From Saccharibacillus sp. O23 (lineage in GTDB: Bacteria; Bacillota; Bacilli; Paenibacillales; Paenibacillaceae), in assembly GCF_002205895.1 (NCBI RefSeq), contig NZ_NJDE01000019.1, positions 1-64,000 of the forward strand: a stretch of DNA of 64,000 nucleotides, read 5' to 3'. Below the pieces are notes generated by a model, which ran no database searches, had not been told where the DNA came from, and saw only the letters and a list, made by a program, of their open reading frames with translations. Positions within the stretch are counted from its first letter, which is position 1. Every line of letters starts with the position of its first letter. The translations under genes and the position numbers were made by a program. Of the stretch, positions 55,248 to 64,000 are shown piece by piece.

Positions 55248-55302
55248 AGCTTCCGGCGGCAGGGGACGACATTTGACCCTCCGCGGAAGCTCTTCGCTTT
55301 TT
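55248..55302 (+). terminator. possible terminator/attenuator before polC
   Basis: AGCTTCCGGCGG (55248-55259) pairs with CCGCGGAAGCT (55281-55291) with one bulge, and a short T-run follows at 55298-55302. It may end proS transcription or attenuate polC. The T-run is short and offset. Confidence 0.4.
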
Positions 55303-55325
55303 AAGAATCAAAAGGGGGACAGACG

Positions 55326-58300
55326 ATGAGTGAGACGGCGGAGCGCAGGCAGCGCCTCGAACTGCTGATGAAGCAGGCCGAGATGCCCGCCAGCGCGGCG
55401 GACCCTTATTTTAACGACGGATATATCGATCGGGTAGAGATCAGCCGTTCGAACCGGGACTGGAAGATCGTGCTGGTCAAAGACACGTTGGTGCCGGCGG
55501 CGATTTACCGGACATTTTGTTTGCAGATTCAGGAGCGGCTTAAGCATATCGCGAAGATCCGCTTCCTTTTTCAATACACGGGCGAGAATCGCCAAAGCGA
55601 AATCATCGACGAATACTGGAAGTTGTTCATCGAATGGGCGCAGCGGGAGATCCCGTCGGTCAACGGCTGGATGGCTCGTGCCCAAGCGGTGACCGAAGGG
55701 TCGACGACGACGGTATCTTTTGCCGATGCCATGTCGCTCGAATTGGCGCGCAAGCGCAATATCGACCGGGCGTTGATCGATTTCTACGAGCGTTATTTCG
55801 GCTTGCAGCTTCAAGTGAAGCTTAACGTCAATCAAGGCGAAACCGCGGCGCAGGAAGCTAAAGCGGCGTTCGACGAGATGCGCAGACGCGAGGAGCTTGC
55901 GGCGATCGAGAAGATGATGGCCGAGATCGATGCCGAAGTCAGCGCGGGCGAGAGCAGCGCCGACGACGAGAATCTCAAGCTTCAGATCGGTTACGATATT
56001 CGCGACGACGCGGTTCCGCTGCAAAATATCCAAGACGAAGAGAAAAAAGTCACGATCCAAGGCATTATTTTCGGTCTGGAGAGCAAGGAGCTTCGCAACG
56101 GCAGCACGCTGTTCACGTATTACCTCACCGATTACAGCGACTCGCTTCAGATGAAGATGTTCGCCAAGACCAAAGACGATCTCAAAGTCATGAGCCTGCT
56201 CGCCAACGGCAAATGGGTCAAAGCGCGCGGGCGCGTCGAGCTGGACCGCTTCATGCAGATTCCGGAACTGGTCATGATTCCTTCGGACCTGACGGAGGTC
56301 AAATCTCCGCCGATCCGTATGGACAACGCCGAAGAGAAACGGGTCGAGTTCCATCTGCATACGAAGATGAGCACGATGGACGCGGTCTGCTCGATCGAAG
56401 AATACGTCAAACGCGCCGCCAAATGGGGGCACAAAGCGATCGCGGTCACGGATCACGGCGGCGTGCAGTGTTACCCGGACGCGGCCAAAGCGGCGAAGAA
56501 AAACGGCATCAAAATGATCTACGGCGTCGAAGCCAACGTGGTCAACGATTCGGTGGCGGTCGTGATCAATCCTCGCGACGAAGAACTCAAAACGGCCGAG
56601 TACGTCGTGTTCGATATCGAGACCACGGGTCTGTCGATCACGCAGAACAAGATCATCGAGATCGCGGCGGTCAAAATGAAAGAGGGACAGGAAATCGGAC
56701 GGTATTCGACGTTCGTCGATCCGCATGAACGGATTCCGTACCATATCCAACAGTTGACCAATATCACGGACGATATGGTGCGCGGCGCGCCGGAGATCGA
56801 CAGCGTCATCCGCGAATTCGTGGAGTTCTCCGGAGACGCGATTCTGGTCGCGCACAACGCGCGGTTCGATATCGGCTTCATTCAAGCGATTCTGAAAGGG
56901 TTCGATCTGCCGCAGATGGAGAACCCGGTGCTCGATACGCTGGAATTGGCGCGTCTGCTGCATCCGAGCATGAAAAACCACCGGTTGAACACGCTCGCGA
57001 CCAAATACAAAGTGGCGCTCGAAAGCCATCACCGCGCCATCGACGATACGATCGCGCTGGGCGGCATCTTGAACGGCCTGATCGAAGACGCGGTCAAAGA
57101 GCGCAATCTCAAAAACTTGAATCGTCTGAACGATTTCGTCGGGATGGATTTGTCCAATACCCGGCCTTTCCACTGCGGGATCTATGCGCTGAATGCGGTA
57201 GGCAAAAAGAATCTGTACAAGCTGATCTCCATGTCGCATACCGAACATTTCAAGCGCGTTCCGTGCATTCCGAAATCGAAGCTGGAGAAGATGCGCGAAG
57301 GCCTGCTGATCCTGTCGGGCTGCGAAAAAGGCGAGTTCTTCGAAGCGGTGCTCAACAAAACGGTCGAAGAAGCGGAAGACGTGGCGCAGTTCTACGATAT
57401 TCTGGAGATCCAGCCGCTGACCATGTACATGCATCTGGTGGACAAAGGTCTGGTCGGCAGTCCGGAAGAATTGAAGATCGCGGTCGAGAAAGTCTGCAAG
57501 ATCGGCAACAAGCTGAACAAACCGGTCGTGGCGACGGGCAACGCGCATTACCTCGACCCGCGCGACAAACTGTTCCGCGATATCACCATTCACGGCATTA
57601 CGGGTTTCAGCCCGCTCAAAGACCAGAACAAACCGGACGCGCATCTGCGCACGACGGAAGAAATGCTGGAAGAATTCAAGTTCTTGGGCGAAGCCAAAGC
57701 CAAAGAAGTCGTCATCACCAACACGTCCGAGCTAGCCGACCGTTTCGAAGAGATCAAGCTGTTCCCGTCGGAACTGTATACGCCGATCATCGAAGGGGCC
57801 GATCAAGAGATTCGCGATACCTGCTACAATACCGCCAAAGAAATGTACGGGGAAGAACTGCCGGAAGTCATCATCGCGCGTCTGGAAAAGGAACTGGAGC
57901 CGATTATCAAATACGGTTTCTCGGCCAACTATCTGATCTCCGAACGTCTGGTCAAAAAGTCCAACAGCGACGGGTATCTGGTCGGTTCGCGGGGTTCCGT
58001 CGGTTCGTCCGTCGTCGCCATGTTCCTCGGGATCTCCGAGGTCAATCCGCTGCCGCCGCATTACATCTGCCGGAACAAAGAATGCAAGCACAGCGAATGG
58101 TTCCTGGACGGCAGCGTGCGAAGCGGATTCGACCTGCCGAACAAAGAGTGTCCGGACTGCGGTTCGACGATGCTCGGCGAAGGGCACGATATTCCGTTCG
58201 AGACGTTCCTCGGCTTCAAAGGCGACAAAGTTCCCGATATCGACTTGAACTTCTCGGGCGAATACCAACCGCAGGCGCATAACTTCACCAAAGTCATGTT

Positions 58301-59657
58301 CGGGCCCGACAACGTGTTCCGCGCGGGCACGATCGGCACGGTGGCGGAAAAGACGGCGTTCGGTTTCGCGAAAAAATACGAAGAAGAGCATATGAAACGC
58401 TGGCGCGCGGCGGAGCTGAACCGTTTGGCCGCCGGCTGTACCGGCGTCAAACGAAGCACCGGCCAGCACCCGGGCGGCATCGTCGTTCTGCCGGACTACA
58501 TGGAGATCGAAGACATCACGCCGGTCCAGTACCCGGCCGACGACGTCAACGCCGAATGGAAAACGACGCATTTCGATTACCACGCGTTCGACGAGAACCT
58601 GCTGAAGCTCGATATTCTGGGACACGACGATCCGACGATGATGCGGATGCTGCAGGACTTGACCGGCGTCGATCCGACGACCATTCCGATGAACGATCCG
58701 AAAGTCATGAGCATGTTCAACTCGACGGACGCGCTCGGCGTCTCGCCGGAGCAGATCCGCACGCCGGTCGCGACGTACGGCGTGCCGGAGATGGGAACGA
58801 AGTTCGTCCGCCAGATGTTGATCGAAGCCAAACCGTCCAGCTTCGCCGACCTTCTGCAAATTTCGGGATTGTCGCACGGAACGGGCGTATGGTTGGGGAA
58901 TGCCGACGAACTGATCAAGAACGGCACCTGCAACATCAAGACCGTAATCGGCTGCCGGGACGATATCATGTTGTTCCTGATCTACAAAGCGGGCATGGAC
59001 GCGGGTCTCGCCTTCAAGATTACGGAAAGCGTGCGTAAAGGCAAAGGCTTGTCGCAGGAATGGATCGACGAGATGAAGCGCTGCAAAGTGCCGAACTGGT
59101 ACATCGACTCCTGCCTGAAGATCCAGTACATGTTCCCGAAAGCCCACGCCGCGGCCTACGTTATCTCGGCCGTGCGGACGGCTTACTTCAAGCTGTACCA
59201 TCCGATCGAATACTACGCGACGTACTTCTCGGTCCGCGCGGCGGATTTCGATATCGAATTGTTCTGCCAAGGTTACGAAGCGATCGGACGCAAGATCGTG
59301 GAGATCGAGCAGAAAGGGTTCCAAGCGATGCCGAAAGAAAAAGCGATGCTTCCGATTCTGGAAATGGCGTTGGAGATGACGGCGCGCGGATTCACGTTCA
59401 AGTCGATCGATTTGTACCGTTCCGACGCGACCAAGTTCATCGTGGACGGCACCAGCTTGATCTTCCCGTTCGCGGCGCTCGGCGGTCTCGGCGACAACGC
59501 GGCCCGCGGCATCGCGGCGGCCCGCGAGCACGGCGAATACCTGTCGATCGAAGACTTCCAGCAGAAATCCAAAGCGTCCAAGACGATCGTGGAACTGCTC
59601 GGCCAGCTCGGTTGTTTCCGCGGCTTGCCGGAGAGCAATCAGCTTTCGTTGTTCTGA
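55326..59657 (+). CDS. polC: DNA polymerase III PolC-type alpha subunit
   Basis: A 1443-residue Gram-positive replicative polymerase. Order: N-terminal domain, OB domain (about 235-320, VTIQGIIFGLESKEL), PHP domain split around the exonuclease (VEFHLHTKMSTMDAVCSIEE), DEDD exonuclease from about residue 427 (VVFDIETTGLSITQNKIIEI, HNARFDIGFI), zinc finger (CRNKECKHSEWF, CPDCGS), and polymerase palm with DKVPDIDLNFSGEYQ. AAAAGGGGGAC precedes the ATG. Length equals the family norm. Confidence 0.98.
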   Translation: MSETAERRQRLELLMKQAEMPASAADPYFNDGYIDRVEISRSNRDWKIVLVKDTLVPAAIYRTFCLQIQERLKHIAKIRFLFQYTGENRQSEIIDEYWKLFIEWAQREIPSVNGWMARAQAVTEGSTTTVSFADAMSLELARKRNIDRALIDFYERYFGLQLQVKLNVNQGETAAQEAKAAFDEMRRREELAAIEKMMAEIDAEVSAGESSADDENLKLQIGYDIRDDAVPLQNIQDEEKKVTIQGIIFGLESKELRNGSTLFTYYLTDYSDSLQMKMFAKTKDDLKVMSLLANGKWVKARGRVELDRFMQIPELVMIPSDLTEVKSPPIRMDNAEEKRVEFHLHTKMSTMDAVCSIEEYVKRAAKWGHKAIAVTDHGGVQCYPDAAKAAKKNGIKMIYGVEANVVNDSVAVVINPRDEELKTAEYVVFDIETTGLSITQNKIIEIAAVKMKEGQEIGRYSTFVDPHERIPYHIQQLTNITDDMVRGAPEIDSVIREFVEFSGDAILVAHNARFDIGFIQAILKGFDLPQMENPVLDTLELARLLHPSMKNHRLNTLATKYKVALESHHRAIDDTIALGGILNGLIEDAVKERNLKNLNRLNDFVGMDLSNTRPFHCGIYALNAVGKKNLYKLISMSHTEHFKRVPCIPKSKLEKMREGLLILSGCEKGEFFEAVLNKTVEEAEDVAQFYDILEIQPLTMYMHLVDKGLVGSPEELKIAVEKVCKIGNKLNKPVVATGNAHYLDPRDKLFRDITIHGITGFSPLKDQNKPDAHLRTTEEMLEEFKFLGEAKAKEVVITNTSELADRFEEIKLFPSELYTPIIEGADQEIRDTCYNTAKEMYGEELPEVIIARLEKELEPIIKYGFSANYLISERLVKKSNSDGYLVGSRGSVGSSVVAMFLGISEVNPLPPHYICRNKECKHSEWFLDGSVRSGFDLPNKECPDCGSTMLGEGHDIPFETFLGFKGDKVPDIDLNFSGEYQPQAHNFTKVMFGPDNVFRAGTIGTVAEKTAFGFAKKYEEEHMKRWRAAELNRLAAGCTGVKRSTGQHPGGIVVLPDYMEIEDITPVQYPADDVNAEWKTTHFDYHAFDENLLKLDILGHDDPTMMRMLQDLTGVDPTTIPMNDPKVMSMFNSTDALGVSPEQIRTPVATYGVPEMGTKFVRQMLIEAKPSSFADLLQISGLSHGTGVWLGNADELIKNGTCNIKTVIGCRDDIMLFLIYKAGMDAGLAFKITESVRKGKGLSQEWIDEMKRCKVPNWYIDSCLKIQYMFPKAHAAAYVISAVRTAYFKLYHPIEYYATYFSVRAADFDIELFCQGYEAIGRKIVEIEQKGFQAMPKEKAMLPILEMALEMTARGFTFKSIDLYRSDATKFIVDGTSLIFPFAALGGLGDNAARGIAAAREHGEYLSIEDFQQKSKASKTIVELLGQLGCFRGLPESNQLSLF

Positions 59658-59716
59658 TCGGCAGGGCGCGCAGAAGCGCGAAAAGCGCCGAAAAGCGGTT
59701 TGTAAAGCCCTCGTAC

Positions 59717-59745
59717 TTGTCACCACAACGGGCTTGTGATATAAT
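59717..59745 (+). promoter_or_regulatory. promoter of the rimP-nusA-infB operon
   Basis: TTGTCA (59717-59722), a 17-bp spacer and perfect TATAAT (59740-59745). This is the best sigma-A promoter in the window. The leader before rimP is about 130 nt. Confidence 0.88.
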
Positions 59746-59795
59746 TGGAACGGGAAATTGGAGTTTGACACAGTAGGCGATAGACCTTTTCGTAG

Positions 59796-59823
59796 AGAGT
59801 GGGGCAACCCACTCTTTACTTTT
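59796..59823 (+). terminator. leader hairpin (possible attenuator) of the rimP operon
   Basis: A perfect 8-bp stem AGAGTGGG/CCCACTCT (59796-59803, 59808-59815) capped by a GCAA tetraloop, followed by TTACTTTT. The broken T-run suggests partial termination; NusA-dependent control of its own operon is possible. Confidence 0.55.
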
Positions 59824-59885
59824 GGGCGCATATCGCTTAGGCCGCCCTTGCGGACGGAACCTGACAACGCTTGGAGGGTGAATGC

Positions 59886-60347
59886 TTGAGCACACCGAAG
59901 ATCAAAACAACCGTAGAAGAGATGATCGAACCTTATCTGGCCGAACACGGATTCGAGCTGGTGGACGTGGAGTACGTGAAGGAAGGCGGAAGTTACTTCC
60001 TGCGGATCTACGTGGACAAAGAAGGCGGAATCGATATTGACGACTGCGGGCAAATCAGCGAGTACATGAGCCAGAAACTGGACGAGAACGACCCGATCGA
60101 CGAGGCTTACTTCCTGGAAGTATCGTCTCCCGGAGCGGAGCGTCCGCTCAAAAAAGCGGACGACGTACGCAAAGCGGTCGGCAAAGACGTTTTCGTTACG
60201 ACTTACGAACCGATCGGCGGATCGAAAGAATTCGAAGGCAAACTGCTTTCGTTTGACGACGACGAGCTTGTGATCGTTTTCGGCAAGAAGCAGGCAACGG
60301 TGCCTTACGACAAGGTCGCCAGCGCCAGACTGGCCATTATTTTCTAA
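59886..60347 (+). CDS. rimP: ribosome maturation factor RimP
   Basis: A 153-residue 30S assembly factor: PYLAEHGFELVDVEYVKEG, IYVDKEGGIDIDDCGQISEY and EVSSPGAERPLKKADD. The TTG at 59886, eight bases after GGAGG, gives the family start STPKIKTTVEEMIEP; a TTG at 59871 lies upstream of that site and is less likely. First gene of the nusA operon. Confidence 0.96.
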   Translation: MSTPKIKTTVEEMIEPYLAEHGFELVDVEYVKEGGSYFLRIYVDKEGGIDIDDCGQISEYMSQKLDENDPIDEAYFLEVSSPGAERPLKKADDVRKAVGKDVFVTTYEPIGGSKEFEGKLLSFDDDELVIVFGKKQATVPYDKVASARLAIIF

Positions 60348-60381
60348 TATAGATAGTTTCGAAAGGGGGAGCGTTAGAGAA

Positions 60382-61479
60382 ATGAGTACGGATTTTATTG
60401 AAGCTTTGAACGAGCTGGAGCGTGAGAGGGGGATCAGCAAAGAGGTGCTTTTCGAAGCCATTGAAGCGGCGCTGATCTCCAGCTACAAGCGCAATTTCAA
60501 TACGGCTCAGAACGTGCGCGTGGATATGAACCGCAATACTGGGGTAATCAAGGTATATGCGCGCAAATTGGTCGCGGAGGAAGTCCTGGACGAAAGAACC
60601 GAAATTTCGCTCGAAAACGCTCGGGAGATTAACCCGCATCTGCAAATCGACGATATCGCGGAAATCGAAGTGACGCCTCGCGACTTCGGACGCATCGCCG
60701 CCCAAACGGCCAAACAGGTCGTGACGCAGCGGATTCGCGAAGCCGAGCGCGGCTTGATCTACAATGCTTTCGTCGACAAGACGGAGGACATCGTGACGGG
60801 CACCGTGCAGCGCATGGACACCCGCAACTTGTACGTGGACCTCGGCAAGATCGAAGCGGCCCTGCCGCTGACCGAACTGATGCCGGGCGAGAAGTTCGCG
60901 CACAACGAGCGGATCAAAGGTTACATCACGAAGGTCGAGAATACGACCAAAGGCCCGCAGATCATCTTGTCCCGCACCCATCCGGGCCTGCTCAAGCGTC
61001 TGTTCGAACTCGAAGTGCCGGAGATTTTCGACGGCGTCGTCGAGATCAAATCGGTCGCGCGCGAAGCGGGCTTCCGCTCGAAGATCGCGGTGTACTCCCG
61101 TAACCCGGAAGTCGACCCGGTCGGTTCCTGCGTAGGCCCGAAAGGCGTGCGCGTGCAAACGATCGTAGGCGAACTTCGCGGCGAGAAGATCGACATCGTG
61201 AATTATTCGGACAGCGTGGCCGAGTACGTGGCGAATGCGCTCAGCCCGTCCAAAGTTCTTGAAGTCGAAGTATTCGAAGCCGAAAAAATGGCCCGTGTGA
61301 TCGTGCCCGATTATCAGCTTTCGCTGGCGATCGGCATCAAAGGCCAAAACGCCCGCCTCGCGGCGAAGCTGACCGGCTGGAAAATCGACATCAAGAGCGA
61401 GACCCAAGCCGAAGAAGAATTCGGCCGGGAACGGACTTACGACGGCGAGCTGCCGCAGGACTCCGTGTCCTTCGACTGA
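60382..61479 (+). CDS. nusA: transcription termination/antitermination factor NusA
   Basis: A 365-residue NusA: N-terminal RNAP-binding domain (FIEALNELERERGISKEVLF), S1 domain (about 130-200), and two KH domains (about 205-345, GPKGVRVQTIVGELRGEKID and GIKGQNARLAAKLTGWKIDI). It lacks the acidic repeats of enterobacterial NusA, as usual in Firmicutes. GAAAGGGGGAGCG precedes the ATG. Confidence 0.98.
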   Translation: MSTDFIEALNELERERGISKEVLFEAIEAALISSYKRNFNTAQNVRVDMNRNTGVIKVYARKLVAEEVLDERTEISLENAREINPHLQIDDIAEIEVTPRDFGRIAAQTAKQVVTQRIREAERGLIYNAFVDKTEDIVTGTVQRMDTRNLYVDLGKIEAALPLTELMPGEKFAHNERIKGYITKVENTTKGPQIILSRTHPGLLKRLFELEVPEIFDGVVEIKSVAREAGFRSKIAVYSRNPEVDPVGSCVGPKGVRVQTIVGELRGEKIDIVNYSDSVAEYVANALSPSKVLEVEVFEAEKMARVIVPDYQLSLAIGIKGQNARLAAKLTGWKIDIKSETQAEEEFGRERTYDGELPQDSVSFD

Positions 61480-61511
61480 TAGCCGGGTCGGCGAAAGCGG
61501 GGGAACGAAAG

Positions 61512-61823
61512 ATGAAGAAGAAAAAAGTACCGCTGCGCAAATGCGTAGCCAGTCAAGAAATGCTGCCCAAGAAGGAATTGATCCGGGTCGTCCGCACGCC
61601 GGAAGGCCAAATCGAGATCGACCTGACGGGCAAAAAATCCGGCAGAGGCGCTTATCTGCGCGCGGACGCGGACTGCTTCCGGCTTGCCCAGAAGAACAAA
61701 GCGCTCGATCGTGCACTTAAGCAGCCGGTACCGGCCGAGATCTATGAACAGCTTGCCCGGGATTTTATCCGGGTCGAACAACAATTCCGCGAATTACAGG
61801 AGAGAGAAACAGACGATGAATAA
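61512..61823 (+). CDS. rnpM: RNase P modulator RnpM (YlxR)
   Basis: A 103-residue YlxR-family RNA-binding protein: PLRKCVASQEMLPKKELIRV and GKKSGRGAYLRADADCF. In B. subtilis it binds RNase P RNA and reduces its activity. Conserved between nusA and ylxQ. It overlaps ylxQ by eight bases. Confidence 0.94.
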   Translation: MKKKKVPLRKCVASQEMLPKKELIRVVRTPEGQIEIDLTGKKSGRGAYLRADADCFRLAQKNKALDRALKQPVPAEIYEQLARDFIRVEQQFRELQERETDDE

Positions 61824-62139
61824 TGAGCTTTCGGGACTGGGGCTGGCCATGCGCGCCGGAAAGATGGTTACCGGAGACGAATTGGTCCTCAAAGCCGTCC
61901 GGTCGCGCGAAGCCAAGTTGGTCGTCTTGGCCGGCGACGCCTCGTCCAATACCCAGAAAAAGTTTCGCGACAAATGCGCTTCGTACGGCATCCCTCTGCT
62001 CATCGGTTTCGACCGCGAGCGGCTCGGCGCCAGTATCGGCAAGCCGGAACGTCTTGTACTCGCATTAACCGAACAGGGATTTGCCGACATGATCCGCAGG
62101 AAACTGGGGACAACGTCGGAGGTGGAGTATATTGAGTAA
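61816..62139 (+). CDS. L7Ae-family RNA-binding protein YlxQ
   Basis: A 107-residue L7Ae/L30e-fold protein ([36 protein letters not shown]) that likely binds kink-turn RNA. ATG 61816 is inside the end of rnpM, preceded by AGGAGAGAAACAGACG. It overlaps the infB start by eight bases. Confidence 0.93.
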   Translation: MNNELSGLGLAMRAGKMVTGDELVLKAVRSREAKLVVLAGDASSNTQKKFRDKCASYGIPLLIGFDRERLGASIGKPERLVLALTEQGFADMIRRKLGTTSEVEYIE

Positions 62140-64000
62140 ACCAGACAATAAAGTTCGGGTCTATGAATACGCCAAATCGCTCGACATGAGCAGTAAAGAA
62201 ATCATTACCATTTTGAAGAAACTCGAGATGCCGGTGAACAATCACATGAGCGTGATGGAACCGGACGCGATCGGCAAAGTGGAACAATTTTTTCAGAAGA
62301 TCAAGTCGAATGCCTCTAAACCGGCATCTCCTAGCAGCAAGCCGCAATCGAACGGCGATAATCAATCCAAAAATTCACAAGAAAAGCAGGTAGGTATGAA
62401 TAATAAACCTCAAACCCCAAACAGCAGTCAGTCGCAAAGTCAAGGCGGTAACCGTCCTCAGGGCAACCGCAGTTCTTCGGTAGGCAGTCAGAGCCGTCCG
62501 CAAAGCAGCGGCGGCGCAAGCCGTCCTCAATCGAGCGGTCAAGGACAACGTCCGAGCGGCGGTCAAGGCGGTTCGCGTCCGAGCGGCCAAGGGCAAGGCG
62601 GATCGCGTCCTAGCGGCAGCGGCCAAGGCGGTTCGCGCCCGGGCGGTCAAGGTCAAGGCGGCCAGCGTCCTTCGGGCGGCGGCACGTCGCAAAACCGCGG
62701 AGGCGGTTCTTCGCCTAGCGGACGCACGCAAAGCGATTCGTCCAACACGTACGGAAGCCGCAGCGCGAGCAGCGGCCAAGGCGGCAATCGCGGCGGCCAA
62801 GGCGGCAACCGCGGAGGTCAAGGCGGTCAGGGCGGACGTCCGGGCGGCAACCGCCGTTCCGAAGACGGACGCGGCGGATTCCGCGGCGGTCAAGGCGGAC
62901 GCGGAGGCAAAGGCGGACGCGGAGGCAACAACCGCAACAACCAGCCGCCTAGAGAGAAGATCGACAACACGCCGAAGAAAATCATCGTGCGCGGCACGAT
63001 GACGGTCGGCGAAACGGCGAAGCTTCTGCACAAAGACGCTTCGGAAGTCATCAAGAAGCTGATTACGCTCGGCGTGATGGCGACGATCAACCAAGAGCTG
63101 GATCTCGATACGATTCAACTGCTCGCCGGCGATTTCGGCGTCGAAGTCGAAATCAAGATCCCGGTCGAAGACGATCGTTTCGAGACGCTCGAAGAGACCG
63201 ACGAAGAAGCCGATCTGAAAGAACGTCCGCCGGTCGTAACGATCATGGGTCACGTCGACCATGGTAAAACGACGCTCCTCGACGCTATTCGTTCGACGAA
63301 CGTAACGGGCGGCGAAGCCGGCGGCATCACGCAGCATATCGGTGCGTACCAAGTCGAAATCAACGGCAAAAAGATCACGTTCCTGGATACGCCGGGTCAC
63401 GAAGCCTTTACGGCGATGCGTGCCCGCGGTGCGCAGGTAACCGACATGACGATCATCGTCGTGGCAGCCGACGACGGCGTAATGCCGCAGACGGTCGAAG
63501 CGGTTAACCATGCCAAGGCAGCCAACCTGCCGATCATCGTGGCCGTCAACAAGATCGACAAACCGGACTCCAATCCGGACCGCGTGAAGCAGGAACTGAC
63601 CGAATACGGCCTCGTTCCGGAAGAGTGGGGCGGAGACACCATCTTCGTCAACGTATCCGCGAAACAGAAGATGGGCTTGGAAGGTCTGCTCGAGATGATC
63701 CTGCTCGTGGCGGAAGTCAACGATTACAAAGCGAACCCGGACAAGCGCGCTCGCGGCACGGTCATCGAAGCCGAGCTGGACAAAGGCCGCGGACCGGTTG
63801 CCCGCATCCTCGTTCAACACGGCACGCTCAAAGTGGGAGACGCCTTCGTGGCGGGCAACTGCTTCGGCCGCGTACGGGCGATGGTCAACGATAAAGGACG
63901 CCGTCTCAAAGAAGCCGGTCCTTCGACTCCGGTCGAAATCACGGGCCTGACGGAAGTGCCGCTGGCCGGCGATCCGTTCATGGTCTTCGAAGACGAGCGC
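62132..64000 (+). CDS. infB: translation initiation factor IF-2, 3' end outside window
   Basis: The TTG at 62132 ([20 protein letters not shown]) follows CGGAGGTGGAGT and overlaps ylxQ. The visible 623 residues hold the N-terminal IF2N domain (1-55), a Gly/Gln/Arg/Ser-rich linker (about 90-270) with QGG and RGG repeats, a second IF2N domain (about 283-335), the GTPase domain with G1 GHVDHGKTT (373-381), G3 DTPGHEAF and G4 NKID, and the beginning of domain II. An internal ATG (62396, Met89) preceded by AGCAGG could start a shorter form, as known for B. subtilis infB. The gene runs off the window. Confidence 0.97.
   Translation, partial: MSKPDNKVRVYEYAKSLDMSSKEIITILKKLEMPVNNHMSVMEPDAIGKVEQFFQKIKSNASKPASPSSKPQSNGDNQSKNSQEKQVGMNNKPQTPNSSQSQSQGGNRPQGNRSSSVGSQSRPQSSGGASRPQSSGQGQRPSGGQGGSRPSGQGQGGSRPSGSGQGGSRPGGQGQGGQRPSGGGTSQNRGGGSSPSGRTQSDSSNTYGSRSASSGQGGNRGGQGGNRGGQGGQGGRPGGNRRSEDGRGGFRGGQGGRGGKGGRGGNNRNNQPPREKIDNTPKKIIVRGTMTVGETAKLLHKDASEVIKKLITLGVMATINQELDLDTIQLLAGDFGVEVEIKIPVEDDRFETLEETDEEADLKERPPVVTIMGHVDHGKTTLLDAIRSTNVTGGEAGGITQHIGAYQVEINGKKITFLDTPGHEAFTAMRARGAQVTDMTIIVVAADDGVMPQTVEAVNHAKAANLPIIVAVNKIDKPDSNPDRVKQELTEYGLVPEEWGGDTIFVNVSAKQKMGLEGLLEMILLVAEVNDYKANPDKRARGTVIEAELDKGRGPVARILVQHGTLKVGDAFVAGNCFGRVRAMVNDKGRRLKEAGPSTPVEITGLTEVPLAGDPFMVFEDER

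Overview
The window is ordinary chromosomal DNA from a low-copy, conserved region of a Firmicute, most likely a Paenibacillaceae bacterium (Paenibacillus or Saccharibacillus type). The reasons are the gene order, which follows the Bacillus subtilis ylqG-ylqH-sucCD-dprA-topA-trmFO-hslVU-fla/che-rpsB-tsf-pyrH-frr-uppS-cdsA-dxr-rasP-proS-polC-rimP-nusA-infB block, the Gram-positive features (FliY, FlhF/FlhG, CheC/CheD, PolC, strong AGGAGG ribosome binding sites, many TTG/GTG starts), and a fairly GC-rich composition with many CG-containing codons. No insertion sequence, prophage, CRISPR array, rRNA or tRNA was seen.

Layout. 1-1541: end of a FliK-like gene, an FlhB C-terminal-domain homologue and a YraN protein, ending in a bidirectional terminator. 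1644-3227 (minus): a YifB/ComM AAA protein, divergent from an OhrR-type peroxide sensor (3577-4044). 4348-6497: succinyl-CoA ligase sucCD behind a strong promoter with a cre-like site. 6641-13401: dprA, topA, trmFO, hslV, hslU, ending in a terminator. 13769-46175: a flagellar/chemotaxis (fla/che) operon of about 32 kb: basal body (flgB, flgC, fliE, fliF, fliG-J), hook (fliK, flgD, hook gene), switch (fliM, fliY, cheY), export gate (fliO-R, flhB, flhA), flhF/flhG, the chemotaxis core (cheB, A, W, C, D), sigD and several accessory genes, ending in a terminator at 46200. 46440-55170: rpsB, tsf, pyrH, frr, then the isoprenoid/phospholipid genes uppS, cdsA, dxr, then rseP and proS. 55326-59657: polC. 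59886-64000: rimP, nusA, rnpM, ylxQ and the 5' part of infB, from its own strong promoter.

How the genes work together. The long operon encodes nearly the whole hook-basal body, its type III export gate and the switch that reads CheY-P. CheA/CheW signal to CheY and CheB, while CheC, FliY and CheD handle dephosphorylation and receptor deamidation. SigD, near the operon end, would switch on the late genes elsewhere. The flanking blocks are housekeeping genes.

I did not find an obviously new protein system. The most unusual unexplained signal is non-coding: two elements of about 95 nt in two internal gaps of the fla/che operon (18477-18573, before fliI; 23843-23936, before the hook gene) are clearly related to each other at both ends, and their 3' motif partly recurs at the flgB promoter. 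Other points worth a look: an archaeal/eukaryal-type proS at the usual bacterial proS position, no xerC or codY at their usual places, a long disordered linker in CheB, an RGG/QGG-rich IF2 linker, a FliK-like/FlhB-C pair outside the main operon, and mutually exclusive hairpins between rpsB and tsf.
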